From assembly GCA_043813895.1 (NCBI GenBank), contig JBDRKQ010000109.1, forward strand, positions 1 through 64,000: 64,000 bases of DNA. Reading direction: 5' to 3'. This document shows, one piece after another, positions 8,055-18,000 of this stretch. Under the pieces are notes generated by a model, which saw nothing but the letters and a program-made list of their open reading frames with translations, ran no database searches and was not told the DNA's origin. The first letter of the stretch is position 1; each line of letters starts with the position of its first letter. A program made the position numbers and the translations under genes. The stretch comes from CAZTAR01 sp043813895. GTDB taxonomy: Bacteria > Planctomycetota > Phycisphaerae > UBA1845 > UTPLA1.

Positions 8055-9164
8055 TCACTCCCTGGTCAACGTCATCTGTGGCGCCGCCTGTGGCGAGGGA
8101 CGGTAGTACTTGTACCAGGCGGCACATGTTCCTTCACTGCTGACCATGCATGGACCGATTGGAGCCATCGGCGTGCAGCCTTCTGCAAACAGGGCGCAAT
8201 CGGACGGTTTGAGCTTCCCTTGGATGACCTCGCCGCAGCGACAGCCCGGAGGGTCGTAGTCGGGGCCAATGGTCAGGCTGAATCGCTTCAACGCATCGAA
8301 TCGTTCGAACTCTGGCGCCAGCTCCAAACCGCTTCCAGGCAAACCACCCAGCGCGCGCCAGGCCGTCGTTGCCACGACGAAGACCTGTCGCAACATCCGC
8401 TGGGCTACGTCGTTCCCTGTTGCGCTCACGGCGACGGGATAGACGTTTTCCAGCTTGGTTTGGCGGCCGCGGATCTGCCTCAACAGCCCTCGGATCCCAT
8501 CCAACATTTGCGACGGCTCGAACCCTGCCACCACGCACGGTTTGCCATACTTCCCGACGATGACCTCGTATGCATGGAAGCCAGTCACGACACTGACGTG
8601 CCCCGGACACAGAAATCCGTCGATCGGAATGTCGCCGTCCTTCAGCAAGGCCTCCATCGCCGGGACCACCCGCTTGTGGGCCGTCAGCACCAGGAGATTT
8701 CCCAGCCCCAGTTTGTCCGCTTCCAGAACGATCGCGGCCGTCGCCGGCGCTGTGGTCTCAAACCCAACCGCCAGAAAGACCACCGTCCGATCCGGATTGC
8801 GCTGCGCCGTGCGCACGGCATCGCGCGCGGAGTAGACGACATGCACCTGCGCTCCTTTCGCTCGCTGGGTCTCCAGGCTCGTGCCCCGGCCCGGCACGCG
8901 CATCATGTCGCCGTAGGTGCAGATGATGACCTCGTCTTTCGCCGCGAGCTGACAGGCGACGTCGATGTAACCTTGCGACGTCACGCACACCGGACATCCC
9001 GGACCACTCACCAACTCGATGTTGGAAGGGAGAACCGACCTGATGCCGCTGCGAAACAGCGAGACGGTGTGCGTGCCGCACACCTCCATGAGCTGGATGC
9101 GACCCAGGTCTCGCCCGAGCCGGGCGATCTCGTCCACAACGGCCTGCCAATTCTCGTGGCGCAT
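8055..9164 (-). CDS. hypD: Hydrogenase iron-ligand assembly protein HypD
   Basis: HypD (369 residues from the chosen ATG) holds the iron atom while CO and CN ligands are attached, in complex with HypC. The family motifs are all visible: MEVCGTHT, SGPGCPVCVT, GFETTAPATA and the C-terminal [4Fe-4S] cysteines in PGCRCGEVIQG and CALFAEGCTP. The ATG (MRHENWQAV) overlaps the hypC stop in a TGATG junction; a longer reading would add 15 residues inside hypC. Confidence 0.96.
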   Translation of the reverse strand: MRHENWQAVVDEIARLGRDLGRIQLMEVCGTHTVSLFRSGIRSVLPSNIELVSGPGCPVCVTSQGYIDVACQLAAKDEVIICTYGDMMRVPGRGTSLETQRAKGAQVHVVYSARDAVRTAQRNPDRTVVFLAVGFETTAPATAAIVLEADKLGLGNLLVLTAHKRVVPAMEALLKDGDIPIDGFLCPGHVSVVTGFHAYEVIVGKYGKPCVVAGFEPSQMLDGIRGLLRQIRGRQTKLENVYPVAVSATGNDVAQRMLRQVFVVATTAWRALGGLPGSGLELAPEFERFDALKRFSLTIGPDYDPPGCRCGEVIQGKLKPSDCALFAEGCTPMAPIGPCMVSSEGTCAAWYKYYRPSPQAAPQMTLTRE

Positions 9165-9415
9165 CACGATTCCACCTTGACGACTTCGGCCTGCTCGAGG
9201 TACGCCCACGTTTCCAGCGCCGCCTTCTCGTCGAGCACATGGAGCGCGTACCCCGCGTGGACCAACACCCAGTCACCGGCTTGAGCCTCGGGCGTGAAGA
9301 CGAGACTCACATCAGTCCGCGTTCCCTGGAAGTCAACCTTCGCAACGGTCGCATCAAGAAGGTCGCCGGTGGACTGACGTGCTTCGATGATCTTTCCCGG
9401 CACGGCTAGGCACAT
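9164..9415 (-). CDS. hypC: Hydrogenase assembly chaperone HypC
   Basis: An 83-residue HypC/HupF chaperone that binds HypD and the large-subunit precursor. The mature N-terminal Cys is shown by the start MCLAVPGKI, which fixes the start codon; the core VDFQGTRTDVSLVF and GDWVLVHAGYALHVLDE are typical. Its ATG lies 7 nt inside the end of hypF, and its stop shares a base with the hypD start, so the three genes are tightly coupled. Confidence 0.96.
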   Translation of the reverse strand: MCLAVPGKIIEARQSTGDLLDATVAKVDFQGTRTDVSLVFTPEAQAGDWVLVHAGYALHVLDEKAALETWAYLEQAEVVKVES

Positions 9416-11814
9416 TCCATACGCCTCCTCGCTCGCGCGGCGGCAATCACCGCCTGTCCCAAAGCAATACCGCCGTCGGTCGTCGGTACCCGTTGATGTG
9501 TGAACACGTCGCAACCCGCAACGCCAAGCCGAGCCACGATTCGCTCCGTCAGGAGTCGATTCGCGAAGCATCCGCCCGAAAGAATGATGCGATTCAGCCC
9601 CGTCCGTTCAGCCGCCCGGTGGGCCGCCTCGGCCAGCATGGCGGCCACAGTCTCGTGGAACGCGTAAGCCAACTCCGGCACGGCACGCCCAGATTCGATG
9701 CCCGCCACCAATTCGCGGATGAGCGGACGCGGATCGAGCGTAATGGGTGCTTCGCCGACAGCTCGAGGTTCGATCAAACCATAGGCAAGCGGTTCGGCCG
9801 CTAGGCTCCCCAACGCGAGGGCTTCGAGCTTCGCCGCGGCCTCCGCCTCATAGCGATTGTCGTCACAGATGCCGAGCAGGAAGGTTACCGCATCGAAAAG
9901 CCGACCGAGGCTCGATGTCTGAGGAACCTGACGTGCGACCCCTAGCTGCCGGCGTGCGAATCGGACTGCCTCCGGATCCACCCGTCGCAGCGCGAAGAAA
10001 GCGGCTTCGCCGAGGTCCGGTCCGTATGCTTCATGCAACAATCCGAGCGCGGGGCGCCAAGTCTGCCTTGCCGCCGCGTCGCCACCCAACAAGGGAAAGT
10101 AGTGCAGGTGCGCGGTCCGTTGGAAGCCCACCTCATCGCAGGCCAACACCTCGCATCCCCAGATCGCTCCGTCGGGGCCGTAACCCGTGCCGTCGCACGC
10201 CACGCCGACGACGCGGCCGCTCAAGCCATTGTCTGCCATGCAACTGACGATGTGGGCGTGGTGATGTTGAACCCGCTCGCACCGAAGCCCGAGACTTTGG
10301 GCATAGCGCGTGGCAGCATAGGCTGGATGCAGATCATGGGCGACGACTTCGGGCTCTATGCGGAACAGATCTTTGAATCGTTCGATGGTATGAACGAAGT
10401 TGCGATAGGCGGCGGGATTCGAAAGCTCTCCCAGATGCTCGCTCAAGATCGCGTGGTTGTCGGCGGCGAGGCATACCGCGGACTTCAACTGACCCCCAAC
10501 CGCCAGAATAGACAGGGGCGCCTGTTCGCTAAGCGCGACTGGCGCGGGGGCATACCCACGTGCACGGCGAACGGGGATCACGCGGAAAGGAAGGGCCCTT
10601 GCTGAGTCGTTCCCGCCGAACACCCTGACGACCGAATCGTCCACGCGCCGCTCGATGTCACGGTCATGCAGCAGGAAGGCATCGGCGATTCCCACAAGCC
10701 GGCGCCGAGCCTCATCGTTGCCACTGCACAGTGGCTCGTCACTGGGGTTGGCGGATGTCATCACCAACGGGCCGAGTCCCTCGGCAAACAACAGGTGGTG
10801 TACAGGCGCATAGGGAAGCATGATGCCAAGGCAGGGCGTGCCCGGCGCAACGTGCTCAGAAAGCCCTGCCGGGGGCCGCTTGGGCAACAGAACGATCGGT
10901 CGGCTGACACTGGTCAGTTCTTCAGCGGCCACTTCGTCGATCTCCGCCAGTTCACGGGCGATCTGTAAAGAGGGCACCATCAGGGCCAGCGGCTTGGCCT
11001 CGCGCGCCTTCCGTCGACGAAGTCGGGCCACCGTCGAGTCGCTGTCAGCGCGACAGACCAGGTGGAAGCCTCCGATTCCCTTCACCGCGACGATCGCACC
11101 GCCCCACAACAATCCCGCTGCGACTCGGATCGCATCTTGCGCAGTCTCCTGCCCGTCCGCATCGATGAGCCAGACGCGAGGACCACACGCTGCGCAAGCG
11201 TTGGGCTGTGCGTGAAAACGACGATCCGCCGGGTCGTCGTATTCCGCCTGACAGGCCGGACACATCCGAAACGGTAACATCGTGGTGCCGGGACGATCGT
11301 AGGGAACCGTCTGGATGATCGAGTATCGCGGGCCGCAGTTCGTGCAATTGATAAACGGATACCGGTAGCGCCGGTTCTGTGGTTCAAGCAGTTCGGCAAG
11401 GCAATCCTGACATGTGGCCGCGTCTGGCGTTACTTCCGCGTTTTGGTTCTCGCCGCGTGTGCTGGGCACGATGCGAAAGTCGCGATCACCTTGGAGAGGT
11501 ATATCCCGAACGGACAGGCCCGTGATCATGGCCAACGGTGGCGATTTCCTCTTTAGATGCTGGGCAAACTGTTCAAGATCTCCAGCCGGACCTTCGGCTT
11601 CGACAAGAACTCCGTTTGCGCTGTTGGCGACAAGACCGCCAAGCCTTAACTCGCTGGCAAGACGCCACACGTGCGGTCGAAAACCGACTCCCTGGACGCG
11701 CCCGTACACCTTGAGGCGCTGTCGCACAATCCCCGATGCCGGCGCAGCCTCGGTTGAGCCGTGTATGCAATCTAAGCCGGCGGTATCATTGCCGAGCGGC
11801 TCCTCTGTTCGCAT
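9406..11814 (-). CDS. hypF: Carbamoyltransferase HypF
   Basis: HypF (802 residues) makes the carbamoyl donor for cyanide-ligand synthesis. In order: acylphosphatase domain (about 30-118, GRVQGVGFRPHVW), two zinc fingers (CQDC, CTNCGP, CPAC, CAACGP; about 135-215), YrdC-like domain (about 225-400), and Kae1-like C-terminal domain with the HHHAH motif. The ATG giving MRTEEPLGND is preferred because GGAGAGGAGG lies 6-8 nt upstream; an ATG 18 nt earlier is also possible. It is the first gene of the hyp cluster; the IS110 transposase ends 183 nt upstream on the same strand, so its native promoter may have been displaced. Confidence 0.96.
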   Translation of the reverse strand: MRTEEPLGNDTAGLDCIHGSTEAAPASGIVRQRLKVYGRVQGVGFRPHVWRLASELRLGGLVANSANGVLVEAEGPAGDLEQFAQHLKRKSPPLAMITGLSVRDIPLQGDRDFRIVPSTRGENQNAEVTPDAATCQDCLAELLEPQNRRYRYPFINCTNCGPRYSIIQTVPYDRPGTTMLPFRMCPACQAEYDDPADRRFHAQPNACAACGPRVWLIDADGQETAQDAIRVAAGLLWGGAIVAVKGIGGFHLVCRADSDSTVARLRRRKAREAKPLALMVPSLQIARELAEIDEVAAEELTSVSRPIVLLPKRPPAGLSEHVAPGTPCLGIMLPYAPVHHLLFAEGLGPLVMTSANPSDEPLCSGNDEARRRLVGIADAFLLHDRDIERRVDDSVVRVFGGNDSARALPFRVIPVRRARGYAPAPVALSEQAPLSILAVGGQLKSAVCLAADNHAILSEHLGELSNPAAYRNFVHTIERFKDLFRIEPEVVAHDLHPAYAATRYAQSLGLRCERVQHHHAHIVSCMADNGLSGRVVGVACDGTGYGPDGAIWGCEVLACDEVGFQRTAHLHYFPLLGGDAAARQTWRPALGLLHEAYGPDLGEAAFFALRRVDPEAVRFARRQLGVARQVPQTSSLGRLFDAVTFLLGICDDNRYEAEAAAKLEALALGSLAAEPLAYGLIEPRAVGEAPITLDPRPLIRELVAGIESGRAVPELAYAFHETVAAMLAEAAHRAAERTGLNRIILSGGCFANRLLTERIVARLGVAGCDVFTHQRVPTTDGGIALGQAVIAAARARRRMECA

Positions 11815-11996
11815 ATCGGTCCTCCTCTCCATCTTCTTGGCAGCGCCAACGGTCCGTATATCGGCAAACCGACGAGCTGTTTGTTGGGAAACTCCCCGGA
11901 CCGCAAGCCTGGTATCGCCGATATCGGTGGCCGTTGCCCGTGGTACGCATCCCGGTCTTCGTTGGCTGGCTACCGTGCCCGGCGGGCACGTTCCAG

Positions 11997-13085
11997 TCAC
12001 CCATCAGGATCAAGGCTGCGGGACGGTCCGCGAGGATCCGTTCCCAGCCCCTGGCTCATCAGAGCCACAGAAAACCGTCGGTACCCGATCGTGTCCAATT
12101 CACTGACCGTCGTCCCCAACAGAGATGACGGTTGAGCAGTCGCTTGGCTTGTGGCCATGAAGACCACGCCATACCTGTTCTGGCTCACGATCGAGGCGAA
12201 GCGCCGGATCATCTGGTTATGCCGAATCGCGAAGTTCGCTGCCTCCATGAACGCCCAGCACAAGAACGCGTTGCCATTCTTGGTGTTGCCTGATCCTTTA
12301 CGCTTCCCGTTGGTCAAGTGCGAACTGCCGACGAGACGGCCGTACGAAACATAGTTTCCCACATCGCGGAACCGGCTGATCTCGCCCGTCTCCAGCATGA
12401 TGGTCAAGGCCAGGGTCTTTCCGATGCCTGGAACGGTCAGCAGTTTCTTGTAGCCCTTGCGCAGCCTCACCTGGCCGTGGACGACCTTCTCCAGCACGAC
12501 AATCTGTTCCAGCAGGCAATCCAGCACCTTCACGTTGCTCTTGACCGCCAGGGCCACGTTCGAATCTTCAAAGGTGGCGTCTACCGCTTCCGGCGTCAGT
12601 TGCTTGATCCGGTTCGCACTGATGCCCTCACCCCTGTTCCGCGCAAACAGGTTCTTGATGCTCAGCAGATTCATCGTGGCCAGCCGAACAAGTTGGCTCC
12701 GCTTGCGAAGCAGATCGCGAATGGCCCGTTCCTCCCGCGGGTAGATATGTCCTTCCGGCAACTGCCCCAGCCGAAGCAGCTTCGCCAGCCACCGCGCATC
12801 CGACGCATCGTCGCGATACTTCAGGCCGTTGTACTGCTGGACGGCAACCGTGTTCGCCAGGTGTACCCGGTAACCCTGCTCCATCAACCCGTCCACCAGC
12901 CAATACCAGTTGTACGTCGACTCCACGACCACGCCCGCCAAGTCCCGCCGGTACGGCTCCAGCCACGCCGACACCGTCTCCAAGTCGTTCGCCAGACGCC
13001 GCCGCCCAACCACGTTGTCCTCCTCGTCTTGAACAACTACCAAGCTGTTGTTTGAATGAAGGTCAATCCCGGCATACAGTGTCAT
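11997..13085 (-). mobile_element. IS110-family transposase
   Basis: A 362-residue DEDD transposase of the IS110 family. The N-terminal RuvC-like domain begins MTLYAGIDLHSNN (catalytic Asp at residue 6) and includes the DASDARWLAKLLR acidic region; the C-terminal Transposase_20 domain holds LLTVPGIGKTLALTIMLE and the Ser-containing GRLVGSSHLTNGK. The start was fixed by AAGGAGG eight or so nt before the ATG. The last 45 residues do not show the usual KALAxKLA...YY...RD ending, so the 3' end may have decayed or shifted frame. IS110 elements insert without long terminal repeats, and I could not define the ends. It reads toward hypF. Confidence 0.9.
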
Positions 13086-13086
13086 T

Positions 13087-13155
13087 GCAAGCCTCCTTGT
13101 TTGCGTACCTGTTGTTCCATCCAACGAATTAACAGGTTACCGCTCGGAGGCTTGC
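13087..13155 (-). promoter_or_regulatory. Stem-loop leader covering the IS110 transposase ribosome site
   Basis: A 10-bp stem (GCAAGCCTCC at 13155-13146 pairing with GGAGGCTTGC at 13096-13087) encloses a second 7-bp stem (ACCTGTT/AACAGGT, 13137-13131 with 13113-13107) around a 17-nt loop. The 3' arm of the outer stem contains the AGGAGG Shine-Dalgarno of the transposase, ending 1 nt before its ATG. Folding would hide the ribosome site. This is also the side where IS110-group elements encode their bridge RNA; which role applies is inference. Confidence 0.6.
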
Positions 13156-13932
13156 TCGATGATTATCAGTCGCCACGTGGATTTCTTCAAAGATCGAGTA
13201 CTCAGTGACTACTCGGAGACCTGCAAGCCCTCTTCTTATGCAAGAACGCGGTTCGCCACAACGCGACAAACCTCGGGGTCTGGGGCAGAGCCCCAAGGTA
13301 ACACCCTGGCGCGGTGGAACATATGTCAGGATGCGTGAGCTGGACGTCATGCACGCGGTTCACATGCTGATTGCATGCGGAGACAGCCAACGAACCGCGG
13401 ATAATCGACATCTTGGCTCGGTCCATGAGCAGCGCGGACTGCACTGTCGCCACGCGCGGGCACCACACGCAGATCGACGCACATCCCCCGGTGGTGGGCG
13501 CCCAGACTATGCCTCCGTGGACCCATTGTGGAATCGGTGTGCGGCAGAGTTGGAACCAGAGTTGGTGAACTGCCATGTTCTTTCGAAACCTGGATCGAGG
13601 CGGCGGGCGCCTTCCTGAGCACCTGATACCGGCAGGACGTGCCCACAACGACGAGCGGTTCCAACCGGGCTCTCCCGGAGTCAAAGCTGCCGGAATGGCC
13701 CCACCCGAGCATGATCGAGGGTCGCTGCGCGAAATCACGGCAGGTTTCTGCGGGAATTCGGCAGAGCGATTGGCCGGCGCAAGGGCAAGAGGCTCCAAAA
13801 ACCGATGCTCTTGCTGACGGTTGTCGCGACAACCGGCAGGGCACTTTGCCGCGGAAACGTACGCCTTCGAGCGGCCTTGCCGGCGTCAGAAAACGCGGTT
13901 CCGGGCCGTCAGAAGTGCTTTGAGAACGGTTT
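13156..13932. other. Gene-poor region upstream of the IS110 element
   Basis: Open frames on both strands here show no recognisable domain, no ribosome sites and mutually overlapping, unconvincing translations. A short palindrome (GGGGTCTGGGGCAGAGCCCC region near 13275-13296) is visible. The stretch may be decayed mobile DNA between the IS110 element and the broken tRNA. Confidence 0.4.
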
Positions 13933-13968
13933 GAAATCCGATGCTCTATCCTACTGAGCTACGAGCGC
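13933..13968 (-). pseudogene. 5' half of a tRNA gene, tRNA-Arg-like
   Basis: Read on the minus strand from 13968, the sequence has a 7-nt acceptor arm (GCGCTCG), TA, a full D arm (GCTCAGTAGGATAGAGC) and the left anticodon arm TCGGATTTC. It resembles tRNA-Arg(UCU) genes. Homology stops inside the anticodon loop: no right anticodon arm, no T arm and no matching acceptor strand follow. It is a fragment left by insertion or deletion at the anticodon loop, a common integration point for mobile elements. Confidence 0.6.
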
Positions 13969-14253
13969 ATGTACTTGCGACTCAACAACTTTATACTACT
14001 TTGTACCGCGCTTGACCGGTCTTTCAAGGCCGGGTTTGGCGTCGAAGGTCACTGTGGGGTCGGCCTGCCGCGCCCAAGGTCTGGTCCGCGTAGCGAAGCC
14101 TACGTGACTGAATCCCACGCAACTTCTGTTTGAGAAGAACCGAACGCACTCATGCCAGGCTGGTTCCGCGTGTGATTGAACAGGCCCGGGATCTATCCCC
14201 CACCCCTGGAAGGAGCCGGGCATTCAAACTAACCATTCTCTTCACGGGCCCGC
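13969..14253. other. Intergenic, no gene seen
   Basis: No gene or RNA recognised. It contains short GC-rich inverted segments similar in style to other intergenic elements of this window. Confidence 0.4.
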
Positions 14254-14796
14254 TTACAGATTCTTGAACGGCAGGAAGCTCATGAAGTCCGCGTGGTGGA
14301 CGATGTAGGCTTCCGTGGTGCGCTTGACCATGTCACCCTCGCCGGCGTGTGCGGCGATGATGTGGCAGACTTCCTTGGGTACGCCGCACGCCATCGCCAG
14401 ACCGACGCCGGAGAACGGGTGACGAACGTGTCGGCCGAAGTCGCTGACCGTCGCCTTGCCGTCGACCTTCTCATACTCGAGCAGCTTGCCGACGTCCGCC
14501 AGGATCGCGCCGGAGATGACCGTGTCCATGTTGATCGGAAGATTGTCACCGAAAAAGGCCTTCATGGTCTTGGCGGCGTCGCGCGAGATGTGGACGACCG
14601 CCCGCTTGTGTTCCATGAACGTGACCGGGCAGTCCTTGACCAGCAGTGTGAAGGGGATTCGGTTCAGGTCCTCCGCGTCGAGCTTGCTCAACTCGAGCGC
14701 CTTGGCCCAGGTGTCGGCCGTCTTCTTTCGCAGGTCCCCGTTCTCGATCCAATCCAACTCCGGCCACAGCATCTTGACCTTGTTCAGCATTGTCAT
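14254..14796 (-). CDS. HD-domain-family protein with incomplete HD motif
   Basis: A 180-residue soluble protein with the helical order of an HD phosphohydrolase: HKRAVVHISRD, GAILADVGKLLEYE, HPFSGVGLAMACGVP, HIIAAHAGEGD, YIVHHADFM. The place of the HD doublet reads Ala-Asp, so the first of the two metal ligands is missing while the remaining His/Asp residues persist. The enzyme may use fewer metals or have lost catalysis. The start MTMLNKVKMLWPELDW was chosen for the TGGAG site 5 nt upstream. It stands alone between a tRNA fragment and a palindromic repeat. Substrate unknown. Confidence 0.75.
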   Translation of the reverse strand: MTMLNKVKMLWPELDWIENGDLRKKTADTWAKALELSKLDAEDLNRIPFTLLVKDCPVTFMEHKRAVVHISRDAAKTMKAFFGDNLPINMDTVISGAILADVGKLLEYEKVDGKATVSDFGRHVRHPFSGVGLAMACGVPKEVCHIIAAHAGEGDMVKRTTEAYIVHHADFMSFLPFKNL

Positions 14797-14880
14797 GTTC
14801 TCCAACACCACCTTGTTCCGCCTCTTACACTCGCTCGACAGCCCAACGCCCACGGATTGGAATCCGCCACGTGCTCAGCG

Positions 14881-15008
14881 GGGGTGGCATGGGTTGGCGC
14901 AGCCGCATTGAGCGGCGGAGCTTACCCGTGGGGAGGACTTCCGAGTGCTCACACGGGTAACGAATCGGGCACCCTGCAGGGCACCCGATTCGTTACCCAT
15001 GCCACCCC
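14881..15008. repeat. Palindromic intergenic element, family B, copy 1
   Basis: The element has perfect 14-bp inverted ends (GGGGTGGCATGGGT / ACCCATGCCACCCC). Inside lies a second palindrome, GGGTAACGAATCGGG with CCCGATTCGTTACCC, around a 14-nt centre. A closely related copy is at 31188-31313. It has no coding capacity and resembles a non-autonomous miniature element or a strong RNA hairpin. Confidence 0.8.
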
Positions 15009-15054
15009 GTCTGAACGCCAAACCCGCACGTGTGGTCCTTCGACTACTCAAGTC

Positions 15055-18000
15055 TCACTCACCCCCCGTCTCCGGCGAGGCCGACTGGATCAGGATCAGC
15101 GGCTCCCGCTGGAGTTTGTCTCCCTGGATGCAAAACTCTCGGATATCGTCATACGCCGACTTCGGGATGTCCAGCGCCTTGACCGCGAATCGGCGCTCGA
15201 TCCGCACGGCGCCGTCTTCCTTCGCAACCTCAATCTCGAAGTCGAGCCAGTCGGTCGTCAGCCTCGCGGACCCGGGCATTGTCTCGACCTGGAAGCCCGG
15301 CGGCAAATGGTACCTCTCCGCGTACTGCTCGGTTGCGGTAAACGGAAGCCAAACCGGAAACGTCCGCTCGGTGCGATCGGCGTAGGACTGCGTGAGCTGG
15401 AGAAGCTCTCTCGGTCGCAGCACCATCTTGCCGCCGCTGAGTTGGCCGACGCTCGGGGCGTCAAAGCTGAACGCGATTTTCACGGGCGCGTCGCGGTCCT
15501 CCAAGTCGCTGAATTCGGTCGACGTCACGCGGCTGCCGGGGAAAATCATGTTGGCAAACTGCTCGAGTCGCTGCCGCCGCAGACCCTCGGCCTCAAGGGC
15601 CCTTCGCAGCCGAGCCGCGTTCTGCCCTTTGGCATCCCAGGTGAAGCGGACCACGGCCGAACCATCGGCAGCAAGCTGCACGTCGACGTCAAACCGCCGG
15701 AAGGAATGCGTCGGCGGATCGGTCGGCGTATTCATGAAGATCAGTTGCCCGTCGTCCTTGAAGACCAGCACTTCGGCGTTCTGATTCTGCCACGGGAGCG
15801 TGTCGATACCCGAGTAGTTCGCCGTCGCATCGATCCACCGTCCTTCTGCGAAGTTCCCCTCATCGGGCACATAGATGATGGCATGGTTGCACTGGTTTGA
15901 CGGGATGTCGCGGTGAAGCCGGCCGGCAGCGCGGGTGCGCAGGGTTGTGTAGTTGGCCGGGATGCCAGCGTGACGCAACATCGTGATGAGTAGCGTCGCC
16001 TTGTCCTTGCAGTCGCCGACCTCCTTCTCGAGGACGTTGCCGGCCTTGTGCGGCTTCATGCCCATGATGGGGCGGTCATAGTCCTGCCGGTACTGCACCT
16101 TCTGCATGACGAAGTTCGCGATGGCGCGGACCTTGTCCCCGCGCTCCGTGAGGCCGCGCACGAGATCATCCGCCTTCGCCCTGACGGCCTCGTCGGCAAC
16201 GAACTGGTCCTTCACCAGGGAGTATTCCCATCGGGCGATTTCGTCCCAATCCTCGATCGTGCTAACGCGCACGATGTCCGCGATGTCCGAGATGGGCGGA
16301 CGGTTGTCCTCGGGCTCGATCAGCGGAACGTTGTCCGCGCGGAAGTCGTAAACGACATGCCCCTCGAACGCGCCCTGCGTCAGCTTCGCACGGTCACCCT
16401 GGATCGCGTAGTTGATCGACCTGGATTTCGGCACGAGGAGGACGAACTGTGACCGCACGGCGGGCGCTGCCCCCTGAAACTGCCACGTTCGCGTGTAGTG
16501 CCGGCTCAGCCATTCGTTGGCGGAGCCGCGGTACTGGGACTTCAGCTCGATGATGCTGCCCATCTGCAACTGCCCGAACTTGACGCTGCCGCTGCCGACG
16601 CGCGACGCCTCGACCTCGGTGCCGTCCGGCTGAATGACAACAGCCCGTTTGATCTTGGCGTCGAAACCGCCGGAGCGCATAGACGTGAACCGGCGGCGCC
16701 CGCTATCGTTGAGAATCTGCACAATCCTATGTTGCAGCGCCGTATACGAACCGTCGTCGTTCATCTCGACGACGAGATGGTCCAAAAGCCTGACCGCGTC
16801 CGCTTTGGGATAGTCTTCCGGCTTGGCTCGGTGTTGAACGATCTCCGAGGCGCTTTCGGCGTCGATACCGTATTCGTCGAAAGCGGCGATCGTCTCGGGT
16901 TCGAGGAACTCGAGATACTCGCGAATCCACTTGTCGTCCGGGTCGTACTTCAATGCGACCTTCAGCGCATCCATGGCTTGATCGTCATTGCCCATGCGCT
17001 GATGGATCTTGCCGATCAGCTTGTGCACGCTGGAGTTCGCTTCGCAGATATCAAGCGCGGACCGGCAGACGGCCAAAGCCTCGTCAAGGCGGTCCTCTTC
17101 CATCAGGAGTTGCGCCTTGGCCAGCCGATAATGAACCGAAAGCGGTGCCAGTTTCAGCAGGGTATCGTATTGATCCAGCGCGTCTTCGATTCTGCGCTCA
17201 TCGATCGCCAAAGAGATGAGCGCCTGTCTTGCGCTGAGATTGCCGTACTCGCCTTCCAGCGCCTTGCCGTAGAACTTCCGCGTTTGTTCCCAATAGCCTC
17301 GCAGGCGGCACCGATCCGCGAAGGCCTCGATCACCCAAGGCACGTCCGGCTTCCTGTCCAGGAGCCATTCGGCCTGTCGCCAGACGAGTTCCTCCCAGTC
17401 CTTGCGTTCGTAGAGTTCGAGGAGGTAATACTGTGTGTCAGGCCAATCCGGGTTGAGCGTCACGGCTTTTCGCAGCGTCGCGAGGGCCTTCTCGAAGAGG
17501 CCCTTTCGATCGTAGAACCGACCCAGTTCGGCCAGGCATTCGAGGTGATTCGGCTCCAAGTCGAGGGCCTTCTTCATTTGCACGAGGGCCTTCTCCGGCC
17601 TCTCGTCACGGAGATACGCCCTGGCGAGCAGCCTGTGATGATCGCTGCACCGCGGATTGAGTTCGACGAGACGCTCGAAGGTCGCCACGGCATCCATTCT
17701 GCGATTGGTGAGAGTCTCCGCGAGGGCAAGGTAGAAAGCTGCGGCGGGGTTGTCGGTGTGCTTCTCACGCAGCTTCTGAAAGTGGCCGTACGCCCCGGGG
17801 ATGTAGTCAAAGACGGCATGATCGTCCGCCTCCGCCGTACTGCGGATAAGAAGGCTCTCGCCACGGTCTTCGTTATCGCCGGCGCCGGGCCGGAAGTTCA
17901 GCAGTCGGCCGTCGGGCGTTGTCAATCGAGCGAGCATCATCCATGCATCACCACGCTCGCACACCTTGAACAGCAGCTTGTTCCAGCCGGCGCGCAGCCG

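Noticed and set aside
7866..9284. Plus-strand frame across hypD and the hypE start
   Set aside because: Antisense of clear hyp genes.
12100..12200. Frameshift near the IS110 transposase end
   Set aside because: The C-terminus looks unusual, but no alternative frame restores the family ending convincingly.
13202..13844. Two overlapping minus-strand frames upstream of the IS110 gene
   Set aside because: They overlap each other in different frames, lack ribosome sites and any domain.
13933..13968. A second UCA (Sec or suppressor) tRNA
   Set aside because: The loop can be read as UCA, but the right half of the tRNA is absent, and the left half fits tRNA-Arg(UCU) cut at the loop.
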